Shown in pieces: positions 62,257 to 64,000 of a DNA stretch of 64,000 bases (the first letter of the stretch is position 1; the number at the start of each line of letters is the position of its first letter). This DNA is from Zelopaecilomyces penicillatus (lineage: Eukaryota > Ascomycota > Sordariomycetes > Hypocreales > Pseudodiploosporaceae). Below the pieces are notes generated by a model. That model was not told where the DNA came from and searched no databases. It was given only the letters and a program-made list of their open reading frames with translations. The stretch spans positions 3,546,501 through 3,610,500 of the forward strand of contig VCCP01000006.1 of assembly GCA_005765155.1 (NCBI GenBank), written 5' to 3'. The translations under genes were made by a program, and so were the position numbers.

Positions 62257-63819
62257 ACTGTACTATGTGGCTTAATGGTACGTTTAGTGTGCAAACAGTT
62301 AGATGAACTACGAGATTTCGTTATGGAACAGCTGATTTGTTAATTTTGTAGTTGCAACATGGCTTTTCCTGAGGCCAATTCCCGTGTTGATATATATAGA
62401 AATATTTGACTTGCAGTAATAAGCTGTAATCTGAGCCACGATAAGATAAATTCACAACGCAATGCTTTGGAGATGTCAGATTTCACGCTGGAATCACACA
62501 AGAAGTGGGGGGATTTGGGGGCCGCAACCGCCACATCATTATTTCCGCCTTAGTAATAATACCTTGGCCACGGGTAAAGAAGCCAAGATGGGAGATGTGT
62601 TGCCACAAAAGCCACCAAACACGGCACTTGGGGTCGGGTTTGTAAAATGGTGTCATCATACAGCCAATATGTTTCATTCAGCTGGCTGACTCTGTCCGGC
62701 ACGTTAGGAGATGCATAGATAAGGGAGAGCTGAGAGGTTTTTACATGTTGTTCATCTGAACAGTATCTGTTGAGTTGATTGGACGTGAAGTACATAAGTG
62801 TGTGACATTCGTCATGTTCCGGTAGAAGACATGGTCGGTGCGCGCACGCCTCACTCACCTCATGCGCCTTACTCACCATATTTCATCCGTTGGCAGAGAG
62901 AGCTTGCCTGGCGCCATGGTCTTCCTCATGTTGACCAACAGTGGACAAGACAGCGAGTGAAAGTGGAATTTATCCTTTGCACAGAACATGGCAGATGAGG
63001 GAATTAATTCTATACACCTTGTTAAACACTCAACAAACTAAGCAGAGCAGCACCCTATGCAGCCGTTGAGTGCGCCAGGTTCACCAAACATCATTCGATA
63101 TTGTCTCCTCTTTATTATCCAGGGTATTATAACCCCCCCATGCTCAAAAACCCCAGACGGCATGGATATGGATCCAGAGCGGGTTTGCGACCTTTTCCGC
63201 CAAGCTCTCTCCGCAATGCGCGGGAATGAACGCTAGCTGCCCAGTGCTTACGCGGCGGCTGTTTTGGTACATGGTAGTACTTGTACAACTTTTGTAACGG
63301 ATTTAAGTTGTGTTTAAACTTTGGGATATCGCAATGGGGAGGATTGATATCGGTGAGGTAGCCGATCCTCTTGTGTTAGTTGGAGTATTTGCAGTCATAT
63401 GGACAATGGAGTCTTGTCTGTACTAAATGGTAATAATTAAAGCATACACCATGAACAATACACACTGTATTGTATGTAAACTTATAATACACCATCTACA
63501 CTTCTAGAAGCCCCTCATCGCGGTCTAGCCTGCCGCCATCTCTCGCCACAAAGTCAAGGGTGCCTAGATGGTCCACTCTCACCCTCACCCTCACGGGCCT
63601 TGCACCCACGAGCTACGTCTTGGCAAGCCTAGGTAGAGGCTAGTCCAATGCTTGAAAGTTTGCGATGGCCGCACCCGTGACCTGATTGTATTATTACCAC
63701 TTCAAATCCTCTCTTCTTTACAAAAAAAAAAAAAAGCTTCCCGTAGATCCTCCAACTCGCTATTTTCTCCCTTATGCGAATCACCCTGGTAGTCTTTGCG
63801 CAGCTACGAATCATCCATC
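62257..63819. other. Intergenic, 1.6 kb, nothing recognised
   Basis: No gene on either strand. An A14 run sits at about 63721-63734, just before the pyrimidine-rich leader of the last gene. Confidence 0.5.
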
Positions 63820-64000
63820 ATGAGCGAGGCAGAGAAACATCAGTCGGAGAATTTGTCTTCGCACTCTGATGTTGGGTATACGTCCAACGTGCCCGTCGAC
63901 CCCGATGCGGGATTATCCGAAGAGGAAAAGGCAGAAATTGTATGTTGCCTAGCTCAGATATCCTAGTTGGAACGAAATGCTAATACTTGAAAATAGGATC
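63820..64000 (+). CDS. Start of a gene cut by the window edge, possibly a membrane transporter
   Basis: Exon 1 at 63820-63939 encodes forty residues starting MSEAEKHQSENLSSHSD and ending LSEEEKAEI. A GTATGT intron with a GCTAAT branch site runs to 63996, and exon 2 begins at 63997 with GATC. An acidic, polar, cytosol-type N-terminus ending in a charged EEEKAEI-D run is common in fungal allantoate/vitamin-type major facilitator transporters. No membrane helix is inside the window, so this is only a suggestion. Confidence 0.45.

Noticed and set aside
1..64000. tRNA, rRNA, CRISPR arrays or full transposons
   Set aside because: No cloverleaf with proper B-box, no spaced direct-repeat array and no transposase or reverse transcriptase motif was seen in either strand. 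A tRNAscan and repeat search would be decisive.

Overview
The window is nuclear DNA of a filamentous ascomycete. The support for this is short GT-AG introns (about 40-100 nt), a multimodular fungal nonribosomal peptide synthetase, Zn(II)2Cys6 regulators, Pth11-like membrane proteins, 2EXR proteins and a LysM/WSC secreted protein. A Sordariomycete, perhaps Hypocreales, is my inference; no marker gene settles it. Gene models below were spliced by hand, and for every intact multi-exon gene the exons add up to a multiple of three.

Layout. (1) 2-12652 is the 3' part of a large intronless NRPS whose start lies left of the window: (end of C)-A-T-C-A-MT-T-C-A-MT-T-CT. It ends in two consecutive N-methylating modules and a terminal cyclising-type condensation domain. 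(2) 12.7-24.6 kb is gene-poor. It holds two Pth11-like receptors and one acetyltransferase, all three broken, two intact small secreted cysteine-rich proteins, and a decayed relative of one of them. (3) 24.8-29.4 kb holds three intact KP4-like killer-toxin-family genes, followed by a GH3 beta-glucosidase (29.7-32.5) and a Zn2Cys6 regulator (33.5-35.8) on the minus strand. (4) 38.4-41.9 kb has three tandem 2EXR-family paralogs. (5) 42.2-50.2 kb is carbohydrate-centred: a LysM-WSC secreted protein, a decayed tandem beta-sandwich gene, a GH71 alpha-1,3-glucanase and an intronless GH31 alpha-glucosidase/xylosidase-type enzyme. (6) 53.5-62.3 kb contains a second Zn2Cys6 factor with an AmyR/maltose-type linker, a mitochondrial AAA+ protein, a secreted type-B carboxylesterase and an alpha/beta hydrolase. 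(7) The first exon of a probable transporter begins at 63820 and runs off the right edge.

How the genes may work together (inference). The middle of the window combines secreted antifungal-type proteins (KP4-like), other small cysteine-rich secreted proteins, wall-polysaccharide hydrolases (GH71, GH3) and a chitin/glucan-binding LysM-WSC protein. That is what one would expect of a region for antagonism towards other fungi or for wall remodelling, beside a peptide-producing NRPS. The 12.7-24.6 kb stretch looks like an unstable accessory segment. All three clear nonsense mutations in broken genes of the window are C:G to T:A transitions.
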